This document shows, one piece after another, positions 44,961 through 57,041 of a DNA stretch of 64,000 nucleotides. Both the position numbers and the translations under genes were made by a program. How positions within the stretch are numbered: position 1 is the first letter of the stretch; each line of letters opens with the position of its first letter. The notes under the pieces were generated by a model. It did no database searches, was not told the origin of the DNA, and saw only the letters and a program-made list of their open reading frames with translations. This DNA comes from Amborella trichopoda (taxonomy: Eukaryota > Streptophyta > Magnoliopsida > Amborellales > Amborellaceae), in contig NW_006499848.1 in the NCBI RefSeq assembly GCF_000471905.2, positions 3,575,226 to 3,639,225 of the forward strand, read 5' to 3'.

Positions 44961-46351
44961 GTCAAATTTTATAATTAAGGATGGCAATAGAATTTTACGG
45001 CATTGCAAGGCTTTCTCGCACCAAAACTACTTCTTCCGGCATAGTTTTGAAGTGCGAGTTAATTTAAATGTGTAAGATTGATGCCTTGTACAAATCTAAA
45101 CAAAATAGACACACATATATATTAACTGAATTAAAGGAAGGGCTTGTTGCTCTCACAAGTACACACTTGCTGTGTTTTAATATACACAGGCAGAGCATTC
45201 ACCATTTCTTCTCAAGATGCACAGTGGAGAATCTGTAGTTCCATGTACTTGACTTTCCTTCAAAGCAGGATCTATGCGTGCTTCTCGCCTTTGAAAACGG
45301 ATGGTGGATTGCCCACTATGTACATGCTACTGCACACCATTCATCTGAGAATGATTACCATTTACAAGATGTGTAAATTTTTTGGAGTGAAATTGTTAAT
45401 CTTACTCATAAACCACGTCATGAATAAGCCCGCACACTCTCTCTCTATCTTTGGAGCAAATTTCCAGCCACTAACTTCACATTAACGACTTAAAAAACAT
45501 CGGGTCGAAACCGAATCGTTTGGGCCAACCTAGGAGTCAATCATTCCATTCCAGATATAGTTATATATATATATATATATATATAAACTGCGGAGTTTAG
45601 AAAGGAACCAGCAATTCTGCACAATAAAATGACGATTCTCCACATTCAAATGGCGACCTGAACCACCAATTCACTAGTCCAGACCGGTTTTTTGCCAATT
45701 CACTGTTTTTTACGTATATTTTCGTCAGTTTACTATTTCTTCTGCACCATTCCATATCAGTGTTTGGGGTACTTGATCCGTTTTTTTAAATTACTGCTTC
45801 ACATATGGAGAGGTAACAATTTAGAGAGAGAAAGAGGGAGGATGCATTTTTTTCCATTTCAAATAAATTCAATGACACAGATTATCCATCCTTGTCTCAT
45901 CCATTTTCTTTCCAAAGCAGGCATGAGCATGACTGAATGTCTAAAAATTCAAGTGAGAGAGACTAGCAATTCAATGAGAAAAAGAGAGAGAGAGAGAGCA
46001 AACTTTTTCCTTTTCAAAGGGAGTGTGTAGGTTTCAAAATCAATTAAGAAATTGGTATGAATATCCAAATTTCGAGGAGAAATTTGTCCGTGTCTCTTGG
46101 TCCTTGGGCCATTGTATATTGTAATATAAATATACGTGTATACATGCAATCACATTACACAAAGAATGCGTTGTCATTTCATACACAGTGTTACCGACTC
46201 ACTGAAATATGTGCGTCCCCTTATGGATAAGACGTCCATCTTAGGATGTCAAATAAAAGGTAATTTCACTATACGTTAAAATTGATGGCGAAAATAAATA
46301 TTCAAATAGATGAATTCATTATTTTAAATGAATAAGATTTGAAATTCATGT
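44961..46351. other. Intergenic; dinucleotide repeats
   Basis: (TA)n occupies 45560-45585 and GA-rich runs occur at 45825 and 45978-45998. The 45180-45370 part is of more balanced composition but matches no protein I know. No feature is assigned. Confidence 0.35.
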
Positions 46352-46581
46352 GGGAAAGTATAGAATGAGATTATTTACCTTTTATACAAAGTAGTCATAT
46401 TATCATTGACCTTTAGATGTGAAATTCGATGATTGCAGTTATTCCATTGAATAAGTTCACTTCAAAAGAAATTTTTTCAAACTTTCTGACGCATCTATGC
46501 TATTAAATTTTATATCAAATAGTAATAATGAATTGTGACCACATTGTATTAAAAATAAATAGTCTAATTGTATACAATCCC
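46352..46581 (-). mobile_element. MULE-type MITE, family A
   Basis: It has ends GGGAAAGTATAGAATGAGAT and, inverted, GGGATTGTATACAATTAGAC, with the standard middle (TTATTCCATTGA, ACTTCAAAAGAAATTTTTTC). The 9-bp flanks AATTCATGT and AATTTATAA match at 6 of 9 positions, suggesting an older insertion. Confidence 0.75.
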
Positions 46582-46914
46582 AATTTATAATCGCTATTAT
46601 AGATTAATAAATTTCAAAAAATTTGATCTTTTCATATTAAATATGGATTTTGAAGGGAAACGCACGTCTACATGTGAGTCGACCAACTCGCAAGACACGT
46701 TACCCCCAAAAAAAAACACCAAAACAAATAATGAAATTTTTGAAACAAAAAACAATGTCTTATATCCAATTAGGATAATATAGTGACCACTTTGCCATTT
46801 CTAGAAGAAAAGAGGCCCATCCAAGACATTGTTAGACCACACCTCGATATCTAGTACGATAAGCCACTTTATTAGCAAATTAACCCCCGCAAACTTCAAT
46901 TTCATTATTATAAG

Positions 46915-47190
46915 GAAAATTGTTTCATGCGTCGGGAGCCGCATTTCTATATTTGCGGTCTCTGAGGTATAAAACATCCATCTCAAAAATATATGCAAAT
47001 AGGTGGTCCATCTATAAACCATTCAAGCTAAAGGTTCAAATGTTTCCTTAATAGAATTATTGTTTTTAATTTTCAAAAGTTATGTATTTGTTTCATACTT
47101 ACAATTAGGTCCAAAAATCCATTTCAAAAATAGATTTTTAAGAGGTGACTCATTTCTACATGGACCCATAGAAACTGGGTCCTTATTATA
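46915..47190. mobile_element. Family D element, second copy
   Basis: It shares with 27310-27597 the sequence order CCGCATTTCTATA, AAAACATCCATCT, AATAGAATTATTGTTTTTA, TCCATTTCAAAAATAGATTTTTAAGA and CATTTCTACATGGACCC. It is about 275 bp and non-coding. Confidence 0.5.
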
Positions 47191-47224
47191 ATGCCCATCA
47201 ATTTATCAATCTTATCTTAGAAGG

Positions 47225-47860
47225 GGGTGGCTTGCATAAGGTTGCTACCTTCAACAATTAAAGTAAGGTGCACATCTAAACTTTATCATGAGGTACAATT
47301 TTGGGTCGAAAATTATTAGGATGGTGCGAGAATCTAATTTTTTTAATTATAAAATTTTAAATTTTAAAAATAATTCAGATCAAACAGATTTATAAATGTA
47401 TGAAGAAATCATCGATTCAGTTAATGTGTTGTAAGATGCACTATTTTTAAGACTTGAACTATCTTTTTCTCTATATTTATACGAAATGATCAATTAGAGG
47501 ATTTAAGATAATATTTTTCAAAAGCATTTAGATGTACACCTTAATTCCACATTTTAGGGTGTCGAACTTTATATAAGAAGTTTATATAAGGTTGCAACGT
47601 TCACCTCAAATATCTATCGGAAGATGTTGTTTTAATGTTGAAAAACCCCTTAACTAATCAACTGGACATTGAGATATATGAATATAAAAACTAAATAAAA
47701 TTTTGAGTACTAGAAATAGTGCATCTTGCCACACATTATCTAGACTATTAATTTTCAAGATTTTCATATGTTTATAGATCTACTTGATTTTAACTATTTT
47801 TAAAGTTTAAAATTTTATAATTAGATATAAAAATAGATTTTGAGATAATCCTAAAATTTG
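47225..47860. mobile_element. Two diverged family C-like elements, head to head
   Basis: One spans about 47230-47575 (GGCTTGCATAAGGTTGCTAC to CGAACTTTATATAAGAAG). The other spans about 47576-47860 (TTTATATAAGGTTGCAACG, GACATTGAGATATATGAATA, TTCAAGATTTTCATATGTTT). They are eroded and non-coding. Confidence 0.4.
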
Positions 47861-47863
47861 TTA

Positions 47864-48092
47864 GGATTGTATACAATGAGATAATTTACCTTTGATACAA
47901 GATGGTAACAATTACTTGCAATTATCCGATGTGAAGTTTGATAGCTTGGATTTGTCTCAAAGTTCGAAAAACTTTATTTTGAAGTTTGAGCGTGATCAAT
48001 AAATAATTGATGCCACCCAATTTCACATCCAATGATCAAGGTTAATATCTCACCTTGTACCAAAAGTAAATGATCACATTCTATACTTATCC
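47864..48092 (+). mobile_element. MULE-type MITE, family A, ~500 bp upstream of the kinase transcript
   Basis: The 229-bp element begins AGGATTGTATACAATGAGAT and ends, inverted, GGATAAGTATAGAATGTGAT. The flanks AAATTTGTT (47855-47863) and AAATTTTTT (48093-48101) differ by one base. It is in reverse orientation relative to the copies at 38172 and 46352, and is the closest transposon to the kinase promoter. Confidence 0.83.
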
Positions 48093-48439
48093 AAATTTTT
48101 TTACACCAAAATTATGTGTTAATTTTTTTAGTAATGATCCTATGAGACCCTCCCACACCCATGTGTATAAGACCTTAAAAAATCATTATTACATTTATTA
48201 TAAAACTTTAGAAAAGTTATCACATGGTATGAGATTTAATTTTTCTAAAAATTTATGTCAAATTTAATGATAAAAATTTTGGGTCTTTTATATATATATA
48301 TATATATGGGTGTAGAAAGATATCGTAGGAGCATTACTCTAATTTTTTTACACTAAAATTACTTGTTATGATAAAATTGGAAGGTGCGTTGCAACCTAAT
48401 AGAAACCGCACTTTTACATAAAAAATTTCGACTTCAGAA

Positions 48440-49678
48440 ATTTACCCCTCAGTCTGGCATTTAATTACGAGAATACCTATGCATTATACCAACTTATATT
48501 TACCCCTCGAAATTCCCGAATTTACGAGAATATCTCGTAAAGGCTGCCTTTTAAGTCTGCATTTTTTTTCCAGTCGCAGATGAAGACCCGCACAAGAAAC
48601 AGTGAAGACTCTCTCTCTCTCTTCTCATTTTCTCCGTCTAGAAAACCTTTCAGATCCGAAACCCTAATTTCACTTTCTTCCCTTTTACTCTCTCACCTTT
48701 TAAGCTCTATACTCCATCTTTTTGTGCACCCTAATTTCTCTGAAGAAAAGCTTCTTCACTGATAGCTTTGACTCCCCCTTACATGGACTGGTTTCACCTG
48801 AGTCACTCTGAAATTTCCCACCTTTATTTGGAGGAAGCTTGTGAATCTTTAACTAGGTATGAATTTTGTTTTTTTTTGGTGCACTGTGGTTTCATAGTAA
48901 ATGGGGCTTTCTAGGGTTTGTTGGTTGGTTTTCTAATGGATTGAGCCCGATCCAGGGTTTGTGTTTAGTTACAATTATTTTTCTCGATCTATGACTGGTT
49001 GGGGGTTTCTGTGTTGTGCGGTTTGAGGGATTCTAAGTATGGGGTTTCTTGGATTTGAGGTGGTTACGTTGTCTGGTTTGAGTGGGATCTGCATTTCTGG
49101 GCTGATGTACGGGTTCTAGGATTAGGGTTTTTGGTGGCTTCATTCGGTTTTCTTGTTACCTCAGTTATTGTTTTGCTCGTCCTTATTGACTGTTATTGAG
49201 TTGGGATCTGCATTCTTTCTCTGATCATGCTTCAAGTGTTTTTTTTTTCTTTCTTTATTACCTGTGATCTTCAAAGTTTGCTCTCACGGTGTTGTCAATA
49301 TTCATCACTTTCTTTATCAACGTACATTTGGATGCATTTTGTATTTCTTGGGCTTCCATAAAGATTCGTGTTATGACATATTCATATTTTGATTGAATGA
49401 TATTAATAAACATATAAAAAAATTATTAAACCATATCCAATAATTGTATCATGGAAAATTGTTTCTCATCAATTCTTTTTTCTCTCTTTGCTTGTGAGTT
49501 TCAGGGATGGTTTTGTGGGGCTATTTTGATTGAGAGAAACAAGGGTATTTTAGTTGACAGAAAGGATTATACCTTGGAAGAAAGAGTTGATGAGATGGAA
49601 TTTCAGATATTCATGGTGTGAATGGAGTTGTTTGATAAATTTGATTTACAAGTGAACGATTTGCAAAGTCTTTAACTG
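48440..49678 (+). promoter_or_regulatory. Kinase promoter and 5' UTR with a UTR intron
   Basis: A pyrimidine-rich tract (CTCTCTCTCTCTTCTCATTT, about 48590-48615) typical of plant transcription starts is followed by a long leader. A likely 5' UTR intron runs 48857-49504: donor AACTAG|GTATGA, acceptor GAGTTTCAG|GGATGG, T-rich inside. The transcription start and TATA box are not placed. The short frame at 48580 is leader sequence, not a gene. Confidence 0.5.
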
Positions 49679-52600
49679 ATGGCCGCATCTGGGGTACCAG
49701 CTAATGGTAGGAAGAATATCTCTGTTCAAGTTAATTCTCAGACACCAGAACCCACTGTTTGTAACAATGCCACTGCATTGGCTGGAAGCCCCCGAATTAC
49801 TCAACCTGGTTCTTTAAAAGTATCTCATAAACCAGGCATTGGCCCAACTGTTAATGTGCAGAACTTATCAGAGCAAGCTCAGAGAGTTGCAGGTCATCAA
49901 GGTAGTCCTCGGAAAACTTCACAGAAAGGCACCCATGTTCTTCACTTGTCTGAAGTTGGTTCCTGCAGGGGGCCATCTCAGAAACACGCAACTCGTGATT
50001 TGAACACATTGCCTTCTCCTAAAGGAAGTAAAGCACAACCAGTTCCTATAAAATTCACCTTAAAATCAGGTAATGGGGCTCCTTCGAAGCTGGTTTCGAC
50101 AAATCTGGCAAAAGAGGTGAAACCCAATTCACATCTTGGGGTGCCTAATCAAACAACCAAGGCTTTGGAGGCCAACCATTCAAATAACTCAGGTCTTTCC
50201 GCTGGTAGTTCCTCAGGGGAGTTTGCTTTAACCGAGTCTTTATCATCTAATTCGATTAATGGGAAGCTTCAGACACCAGATGCTGGTTCAGATTCTCAGA
50301 CTGAGACTGCAGATGAGTCTCCTTTTAAAGATTTCAAAGAAAGTTATGGCCATGTTGATGATGGTTTGAGTTCTTCTTTCACCAGTAATCAGACCACCCC
50401 ATCTGATGGTTCCGGCAATGTTGTTCAACCTACAGATGGCAATGGCGTTAAGGAGAGCTTTGTAACTGCCAAAGTTAGTGATGGGACTAGCAGCATCGCT
50501 AAGACTAGCGGGAGCACCAAAGTCAGTGATGGTCGAGCTGATTTTAATGAGAGTGGGAAGAGCAGTATCTGTCGTGATAGCACTTGCAGTGATGTTAGCG
50601 ATGAGAGTAGTTGTAGCAGCTTTAGTAGCAGTATAAACAAGCCCCATAAGGCAAATGACTCAAGATGGGAAGCTATACAAGCAGTCAGGTCACGAGATGG
50701 AGCATTGGGTTTGAGCCATTTTAGGCTTCTTAAGAGGTTAGGGTGTGGTGATATTGGTAGTGTTTACCTAGCTGAGCTGAGTGGTACCAGGAGCTATTTT
50801 GCCATGAAGGTTATGGACAAGGGGTCTTTGGCAAGCAGGAAGAAGCTCTTGAGGGCTCAGACTGAGAGGGAGATATTGCAATCCCTGGATCACCCCTTCC
50901 TGCCCTCTTTGTATACCCACTTTGAGACTGATAAGTTTTCGTGCTTGGTCATGGAGTTCTGCCCGGGAGGAGATCTGCATACTCTTCGGCAAAGGCAACC
51001 GGGAAAATACTTTCCAGAGCAGGCTGCAAGGTATCATCCTTAGATTTTCCTTTATTATGTGAACAGATTTGACTTATGAATTTAGCCTGTCAATTCCGAT
51101 TTTTTGCTCATCAAGTTGATAGGAGAGTTTAGACTTCTGTCTGTTACCTGTATAGTTGTTATCACAGAAATTGATGCATGCTAGTAATTGGCAGCTGAGT
51201 CCCTCATGGTCACTCTTGTTGAAGCTTCAATGGTTTTATATATGATTATGTTACTATATTCTAGTAAATGTGCCAGTCCAAACAAATTGGAACCTGAAGT
51301 TTCTGCATATTTTGATTGTCCATGGTAAATTGGAATAATCCACTGGTAGTTGGGTTTTTTGTGGGCATGCGAGGGAAGATCATGTGATTCGTAAGTGTGA
51401 ATATCCTATTATATAGATTTCATCAATTAAACTGTAGTAAATGTGCCAGTCCAAAAAAATTGAAACCTGAAGTTTCTGCATATTTTGATTGTCCATGGTA
51501 AATTGGAATAATCACGTGGTAGTTGGGTTTTTTGTGGGCATGCGAGGGAAGATCATGTGACTCGTAAGTATGAATATCCTATTATATAGATTTCATCTAT
51601 TGTTTAACATTCCTTTCCATGTTCTCTGAAACATTTAAACTCCCACTCCCTCTTGTCTGAGATACATCAACTGCATCTGATGCCCTCTTGGAATCTACTG
51701 TCACAATGTCACTTGTGATTAATATCTCATCTTTAATGGTTTGTATCCACTCCCCATCATCTTGGATTGTCCCTACCACCTTGGATTTTCATTTTTGCTG
51801 GAGCATTTGTAGTCGGCTGGTTTAATGTTGTGTGGCAGGAGGATGAGATTGGTTTATGATTGTCATATTGTTGTGGGCAAACATTCTTATGAAAGTCTCA
51901 TTTTCCAACTTTCAATTATGCTAATTCTATGTTTCTGCAACATTTTTGAGGAGATTTTTATTGACCAAGTAGTGTTAGTAAACACTACTCTGGGTGCCAG
52001 GCATCCAGACTTTTCATTACTAGTAAACACTTTTGAGGCTTAGGATAGTAATTCAATTAAGCTTCACTGTGTTATACCAATATACACACGAACCTAAGAT
52101 GGAGAGACTCCAGTTTGTAGCTCTTTGACACACTTCTTTTATCAATGAACTGTTAATGTTCAGAAAATTTTTTTATGGTTATGTACAAAAGTTTTTTGGT
52201 GTTAAATACCATTTCTATTTTCCCTTGGAAGAGTTGAATTCTTGTTGGTTGTTTGCACCTTGCCACTCGACCTGTCTTCTCTTAGGCTGGGATGGCTGTT
52301 TTCACTTTTCATTTCACTTTATTTTTGTCTAAAACGGTTGTGGTCTGAATCAATTTTACATCCGATGTTTTGGCCATTTGGCTGGTGTCTACACCTATGT
52401 GAGTGGTTGTGAGAAATATTTCTTTCTTTTCAAAATTTGATAAATGTTCCATGTCAACATGTACATCCTTTTTTTGAAATAAGTGTTACCTTGTTAATAA
52501 GTATGTCCTTGTCATATGTGGACATCATGAACCATCCTAGTCATTATATAAATCCTTAAAATCAATAGTTGTTTATGAGTCAGAATTTCTGAATTATTGT

Positions 52601-55600
52601 AAATGCTAATTTATGCCCATAGTATTGCTTTCTATCTGCTAGTTAATCTGAAGTAGTTATAGGGCTTAGAGAAAAGAAAATGTCCTCGTTTATTCTTTAC
52701 GTGAATATGGTGATTTGTTTTGCAATATGGTGATGTTTGTGGGACTCCATAGCCATTGCATTCAGGAACCTTTATGAACAATACTCCAGGTTCTCTAAGT
52801 TAAATCATTGCCTATAGGTAGCATTCGTGCTATTTTTTCTTTTCTTTTTTCGGTTGGATAGTGGGGGATTGTACTTGCACCCCACATGGTATATTAACTT
52901 GTATGAAAATTTACATAAGAGATGAATTAGTTCTGGACTGATATGGTATTGATGAGCCTCACTACAAGTCTCTATCTTTCAAAATGTACATAATGACCTT
53001 GCTATATTTGCTCTAGCTCGCTCGATGTCAATTGGGAATTTGTATTTCCCATCTTTCATATGTGGCTCCCTCTCTTTCATTCTACTGGGAAATATCTTTT
53101 CTTCTGGGATACCATTTTTAATTTTCCATGTCATCTTCCTTAGTGTCCCTTGAATAGTATGATGATGATCTTCCTTTGCCTGCATATGACCCAATTAGAG
53201 TGGGGATTGTAGCACTCCAAATGTTGTCTATGAATTTGTTTTTGAGCTTCTTTTGGATTCAGTTTGTTAGGAGGCTCTAGATGTTTGAGCCCACTATGGC
53301 TCGAGTTTTGATTCTCCACATGATTGCTTTCCAAATCTCTCCCACAAAGGCATGTGTAATAAGAGATGATCATGATCTTCAATCTCAGCTTTTCATAAGA
53401 AGCACCTATACTAACCGAGATGACCCCATTTTTTTATTTTATCAGCAGTAGCCTCTTTGATAAGATACTTATGCAAACCATGAGACCCCTAGGTGTATGA
53501 TCTTCCAATGGAGGCTCATGTGTTTTATTTTTGGCCCCATGTTCTCTAATGATTTCATGATATCTAGATATATCAATTGAGAAACATTATTGATAAATGT
53601 GCTGCAGGTGAGTAAGATTGTTCAATGCTTGCAATCGCTTACTGTGGTTCCTATTTTATGGTCACAGTGTGGTCATAGCGTGCCTCACTTCCCCTAAATG
53701 GGCTGGGTAGTGATGATGGGACCGCGACCCATCAAAATTACCATTAATTGGATTCTTCATACTATAAGTCCTTCATCACTACTGGCCTACAGATTGGGCA
53801 GTGATGAGCGATGACCCTTATGACAATACCATTGCCATGTTCATATGGATTGAAGTACACTTTCCCTCTCTGGTCACAGATGCCTACAAACCTTTTTTGT
53901 GGTCTTTGTATTAGTCCTTAGGGAGTACCATTACTGAGTGTAGGTACAAAATATTTAACAGTTCAAGAAATGTTTTTGAGATGCATTTACCACTAGAAAC
54001 TGGTTTAAGTTGTAGTAGAACTGCTTTGAGAACAAAACTAATTCTGGTACCTAGGCATCTCGCAATCAGCACTATAGTTACCAGAACTGTCCTCCTTTGG
54101 TAGCAATTCCAGTTTGGAACAGCGACACTGCATTTCTGTGAAAGAATTGCTACAGATCTTGACAATTTCACTTTTTTTTTATTGTTGATTTGATGTCTTT
54201 GGAACGTAGACTCCTCATTGTGATATGATGGATATCTAAAAACTCAGGTGTCGACAAACTCTAGTTTTTATCGTTCCTAAAATTTTGAGAATTTGTAGTA
54301 AATGTCTTATTTTTAATAATAATTATTAATAAACAAGGTATTTTTAAGTCAACCTTTCTCAAAAAAATAAATAAAGTATTTTCATTTATCGATCTTTTCC
54401 AATACTTGTGGAAAATTATGATAAAAGGCACTCAATACATCGACTCCAATGTTTGGGGATGGATGCCAAAAACATCGATTCCAATAATAAGGGAGCCTTG
54501 GGTAAGTGTACTCACTATATGGAGTCCAATGCTAAGGAATTCATTTTTTTGAGAGAAAGGTTGACTTAAAGGTAGAGGTCCACCGAACTTACATAGGGAG
54601 CAGTGCCAATCACCCAATGCTAAGGAATTCTTGCTTATGGATAATCTAAGACCTTAGATATTTTGCCTTTTGGAACTCATTTCTTAATAATTTCTCGCCA
54701 AGTGCCAAATGGTTAGGTTAGGATGGTACCGTGATTATAACAAGGTAGGATTCTCGATTCCTATTGGATCAGAGTGCGATTCCCAAATGGTAGGCATCCC
54801 GCTTAATGTGCTATGCATTGTACCTATGGCTATTCTGAGTTTTCGACTCTAAAAATCATTTGGGCACCTTTGATTCTGTTATTCTGTTTCCTGAAACGAT
54901 GCCAAGAAAGACAAAAAGAACCATGCAGCTTAATTTGAAAGAGTCTTCCTGGACATACATTATGAAAACTTCACATTAAATAAGTCTAAGACAAAAGATG
55001 TATCCAGCATGCATGCAGTCACCCTCTTTTGATTGTGGCATATTGCGGAGCTGGCTGAGGCTCTACCTAGGTGACCCCAGGGGTTGTGACTTGATATGGA
55101 TTATCTTATAAAGTTTAAAAAGCTGAAATATACTTCATTTCTAGTGCTTTTTTATTCAGCACGCTTTTAATTAATTTGTCAGCTATCATAAAGAAAGGTG
55201 AAAATTTTTCTGGTGATGACTACAACTGTAGAACAGCATGAGAATCACGAACATACGAATATACAGATTACATCTACTAATTTGCAAGGTACAAGAATCC
55301 ACAGGAAACGTAAGGCTGGGAAGTGATTGTTATCTGTTCCGTATCATTCTTTTGATTTTGGAGACTTAAAAATCTTTCTTAGTTATGATTGATAAAAAGA
55401 GGAGTCAATAGTTGGAAATGTTGGCCCAATGAAATTTGATTGTTTAATAGTCTTTTTGCCCTTACTATAAGTGTGATAATTAACATCAGTGAAGTGCGAG
55501 ATTAAGAGACACCCATTATGGGGTTAAGGTGACCCAAATGTGTCACATAGCTTTCACAAGACAAAGCTTATTAACCCCTGATATGATATCAAATATGGAA

Positions 55601-57041
55601 CTTCATTACATTCTGCCTTACTCAGGCCATTGAGTGCCCTATTGTACTAATTTCCTAATCTCTGGGTTCCAAGCATCTTGGTTTCAGTCAAGAGCTCCAT
55701 GCCAGTAGGCATTGGGTTTGGCCATAATATCCCATACTTAGTTTATCCTTTATCCTCATTGGAACCAATGTCTAATATCTAACTATTAGGCAAAATTGGA
55801 TTGCATAACTGTTTGGCGAACCATTCTATGGAAAACCGCTTGCATTAAGAAGCGAATTCATGAATATTGAATGCCTTTCGAGGAAAAACAGTTTATACCA
55901 TTTAAAGAGTGTGAGATACTTGAAAAGGGCTCCTCACATTTGAAGCACATTGTTGTTCACCGAAATCGAAGTTAAATGTTCAATTACTTTTCACTTTGTT
56001 ACCATTATAAAAACAAGATTGCTTTTTCCCTCGGCTACCTCACACACATGCTCTCTCTCTCTCTCTCTCTCTCACAAACTGCCTCTCTGCCTTCTCAGGT
56101 TCTATGTGGCAGAGGTCCTGCTTGCGCTCGAGTACCTTCACATGCTTGGCATTGTTTACCGCGACCTCAAGCCTGAGAACGTCCTTGTTCGTGAGGATGG
56201 ACACATTATGCTCTCCGATTTTGATCTCTCTCTACGTTGTGCTGTCTCCCCTACCCTCCTCCTCAAATCCAACAATAATGGAGACTCTGACGCCAATAAG
56301 AATGCATATTGTGTTCAACCCGCATGCATTGAGCCATCTTGTGTGATCCAGCCTTCTTGTGTCCAACCCACTTGCTTTGTTCCAAGGTTCCTCTCAAGCC
56401 GATCAAAGAAAGAGAAGCCTGCAAAGCCCAGTAAGCCCAAGCCCGCAAAGCCTGAGATCAACAACCAGGTGAGCCCACTGCCAGAGCTCGTGGCTGAGCC
56501 CACTAGTGCTCGATCCATGTCTTTTGTTGGGACTCATGAATACCTTGCACCCGAAATTATCAAAGGCGAAGGGCATGGTAGTGCAGTTGATTGGTGGACT
56601 TTTGGTATCTTTCTCTATGAGCTTCTCTTTGGAAAGACCCCTTTTAAGGGTTCAGGCAATCGAGCCACTTTGTTCAATGTGGTGGGTCAGCCATTGAGAT
56701 TTCCTGAGTCGCCCACTGTGAGCTTTGCAGCCAGAGACTTGATAAGAGGGTTATTGGTTAAGGAGCCTCAGCATAGGTTGGCTTATAAGCGTGGAGCCAC
56801 TGAGGTGAAGCAACATCCATTTTTTCAGAGCATTAATTGGGCTTTGATAAGGTGCACAAGCCCACCTGATGTGCCCAAGCCATTTGAGATGGAGGTCCAA
56901 TCTGCGAAGATGGGCCCAGGCCCAGGCCCTACCGGCCCACCAGGTCCAATGGTGGGGTCGAGTAGTGAGAAGAAGGGGGGCTCAGCTGCAGGGGTGGATG
57001 TGAAGCCATCAGGGAATTATTTGGAGATCGATTTCTTCTGA
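49679..57041 (+). CDS. AGCVIII protein kinase, D6PK/AGC1 group (AGC1-3-like), 764 aa, two coding exons
   Basis: Plant AGCVIII kinases of this group act at the plasma membrane and phosphorylate PIN auxin exporters. Exons are 49679-51030 and 56099-57041, with a phase-2 intron of 5.07 kb splicing A450-R451-F452 in frame. Residues 1-345 are Ser-rich and low-complexity. The kinase domain (348-693) has GCGDIG (355-360), K377, E396, HRD-equivalent YRDLKPEN with D473, DFD (491-493) in place of DFG as in all AGCVIII kinases, a ~95-residue insertion with repeated Cys-Pro words ([11 protein letters not shown]...) and a [13 protein letters not shown] basic tract, activation loop [15 protein letters not shown] with probable phospho-Ser592, and DWWTFG. 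The basic tract may help membrane binding. A Gly/Pro/Ser tail ends EIDFF, a PDK1-docking-type end. Start: first in-frame ATG of the long frame. The length is close to Arabidopsis AGC1-3 (At2g44830), from memory. Confidence 0.93.
51263..51600 (+). repeat. Tandem duplication, 172-bp unit, inside the kinase intron
   Basis: TAGTAAATGTGCCAGTCCAA begins at 51263 and again at 51435. The copies are over 93% alike by eye. Each encodes a zinc-knuckle-like string ([15 protein letters not shown] in copy 1), so the unit may come from a LINE ORF1. The rest of such an ORF1 is not evident. Confidence 0.75.
51601..52970. other. Kinase intron, nothing coding
   Basis: T-rich intron sequence with only short frames. 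I see no transposon ends. Confidence 0.4.
52975..53400 (-). mobile_element. Probable LINE C-terminal fragment in the kinase intron
   Basis: On the minus strand, broken frames give [39 protein letters not shown] and [18 protein letters not shown]. This resembles the zinc-finger/linker region after LINE reverse transcriptases (..DHLL..C.., W.A.IPTLIW..W.ERN.RIF). It is too broken to classify firmly. Confidence 0.35.
53401..56098. other. Remainder of the kinase intron
   Basis: Mixed non-coding sequence. A repeated phrase, CCAATGCTAAGGAATTC, occurs at 54528 and 54615, with similar TC(G/C)A(C/T)TCCAATG words at 54443-54520. The intron ends in a CT repeat and the acceptor CTGCCTTCTCAG. No RNA gene or coding region is recognised. 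Confidence 0.4.

Noticed and set aside
45144-45485. 113-codon plus-strand frame
   Set aside because: Balanced composition made it worth reading in all frames, but none resembled a known family. It is not called as a gene.
50288-51037. Minus-strand frames opposite the kinase first exon
   Set aside because: They are shadows of the kinase coding sequence, whose Ser-rich codons leave the reverse frames open.
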